Origin: Faecalicatena fissicatena
GTDB lineage: Bacteria > Bacillota > Clostridia > Lachnospirales > Lachnospiraceae
Length of the DNA stretch: 33,042 nucleotides
Assembly: GCA_001028025.1 (NCBI GenBank)
Contig: LDAQ01000046.1
Location: 1-33,042 of the forward strand
Direction of reading: 5' to 3'
The notes under the pieces are model-generated. The model worked only from the letters and a program-made list of their open reading frames with translations, was not told the DNA's origin and searched no databases. The first letter of the stretch is position 1; the number at the start of each line of letters is the position of its first letter. Positions 32,481 to 33,042 of this stretch are shown in pieces. The translations under genes and the position numbers were made by a program.

Positions 32481-32761
32481 GCTTACCGTGAGCCGGGACG
32501 GACTGTGAAAAGCACCTGTCCTGTTGGAAATACAGCCGCTGCGCTAAGCGGCAGTAAGAGGAAATCCGCAAAATCAGTCAGAACCGAACGCATTCACCGT
32601 TTAATCTGATGATTAAACGCCTCAGGCGTTCTAAAAATCTGCTTCGGAAGCAGATTTTTTCTGACTGATTTCGCGGATTTCCTCTAACTGCTGCTATGCT
32701 CGCTAAAAGCATTTCCAACAGGACAGGTGTTTTTCACAGTCCGTCCCGGCTCACGGTAAGC
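32481..32761. repeat. Large palindromic multi-hairpin element, copy 2
   Basis: 32481-32511 pairs perfectly with 32731-32761 (31 bp) and 32513-32531 with 32711-32729 (19 bp), separated by one unpaired base on each side. The inner stem 32559-32581 pairs with 32661-32683 with one mismatch. Two central hairpins are GTTTAATC-TGAT-GATTAAAC (32599-32618) and AAAAATCTGCTT/AAGCAGATTTTT (32633-32659). Core words are shared with the element at 9399-9675, while the stems differ and remain paired. It lies upstream of the tetR promoter, as copy 1 lies upstream of the LytTR promoter. Confidence 0.85.
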
Positions 32762-32779
32762 TAGGTTCATCCGCCGATA

Positions 32780-33010
32780 GGAAAGAACTCGTTCCCCGGT
32801 TGGGTCCCGGACCGGGACAGCGGATGGAATAGAATTGGTGTAACTTTCATATCCCCAGTATGTATGGTCGCTTTTTACTTTATGAGTATGGGTTTATTTT
32901 AAACTATACTCAAGTCTATTAAAAAGACTGCTGGGGATATGAAAGTTACGCCAATTCTATTCCATTCGTTGCCCCGGTTTGGGATCCCCACCGGGGAACG
33001 AGCCCTTTCC
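32780..33010. repeat. Second nested inverted-repeat structure
   Basis: The outer stem 32780-32799 pairs with 32991-33010 (18 of 20). A 35-bp stem, 32824-32858 with 32931-32965, has one T-G pair. Inside are GAGTAT/ATACTC (32884-32911) and AGTCT/AGACT (32913-32929) hairpins. Side hairpins TCCCG-GAC-CGGGA (32805-32817) and CCCCGGT/ACCGGGG (32972-32996) compete with the outer stem. It begins 18 bases after copy 2 of the palindromic element and no gene is evident. Confidence 0.75.
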
Positions 33011-33042
33011 TACCGTCCGGAAGAGCCAGCTTTATGACAGGG

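Noticed and set aside
1..33042. CRISPR array or tRNA/rRNA genes
   Set aside because: No regularly spaced repeats and no tRNA-like cloverleaf or rRNA stretches were noticed; the repeats present are inverted or widely separated pairs.

Overview
The window reads as chromosomal DNA from a Gram-positive, low-to-mid GC clostridium, most likely a member of the Lachnospiraceae. The grounds are strong AGGAGG ribosome-binding sites, a T-box in front of thrS, a LytTR/DUF3021-regulated ABC exporter, a TfoX C-terminal-domain protein, a SWIM protein and a small UGA-containing selenoprotein gene. No rRNA, tRNA or CRISPR array was seen. Most genes are on the minus strand; only the first MFS gene and thrS are on plus.

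Layout. 1-2100: an MFS drug-efflux-type gene behind a leader peptide with hairpins, convergent on a selenoprotein gene whose in-frame UGA is followed by a bacterial-type SECIS hairpin. 2200-3750: DUF2461 and an ECF sigma factor in one minus-strand operon. 3900-6280: promoter, T-box, thrS and terminator. 6340-9340: a TfoX_C protein, then the operon LytTR - DUF3021 - ABC ATPase - ABC permease with its own promoter. 9399-9675: a large, almost perfectly paired multi-hairpin element. 9744-15288: a cell-wall amidase, an EndoQ-UvrD fusion, an IS3-like protein without its DDE residues, and a low-molecular-weight tyrosine phosphatase (LMW-PTP).

15414-23058 is an AT-rich accessory island inserted beside the start of the LMW-PTP gene. 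It carries AbiEi, AbiEii and a 1959-residue nuclease-STAND ATPase (Avs-like) behind one near-consensus promoter. It is bounded by a 14-bp exact direct repeat inside a longer diverged repeat of about 170 bp that includes a truncated second copy of the phosphatase start. To its right lies a second probable defence cassette, MazG-like pyrophosphohydrolase plus GIY-YIG/DUF2075 ATPase, then gene fragments.

26383-32308: two base-excision-repair glycosylases (OGG-type and endonuclease III), a SWIM zinc-finger protein, and an MFS exporter with a TetR repressor whose operators are visible in both promoters. 32481-33010: a second copy of the palindromic element of 9399-9675, followed at once by another nested inverted-repeat structure.

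The strongest leads are the overlooked selenoprotein; the AbiE plus giant nuclease-STAND island and its borders; the two-copy structured element whose stems differ in sequence but stay paired; the EndoQ-UvrD fusion with two clamp-binding-like motifs; and the dead IS3-type integrase fold kept as an intact gene.
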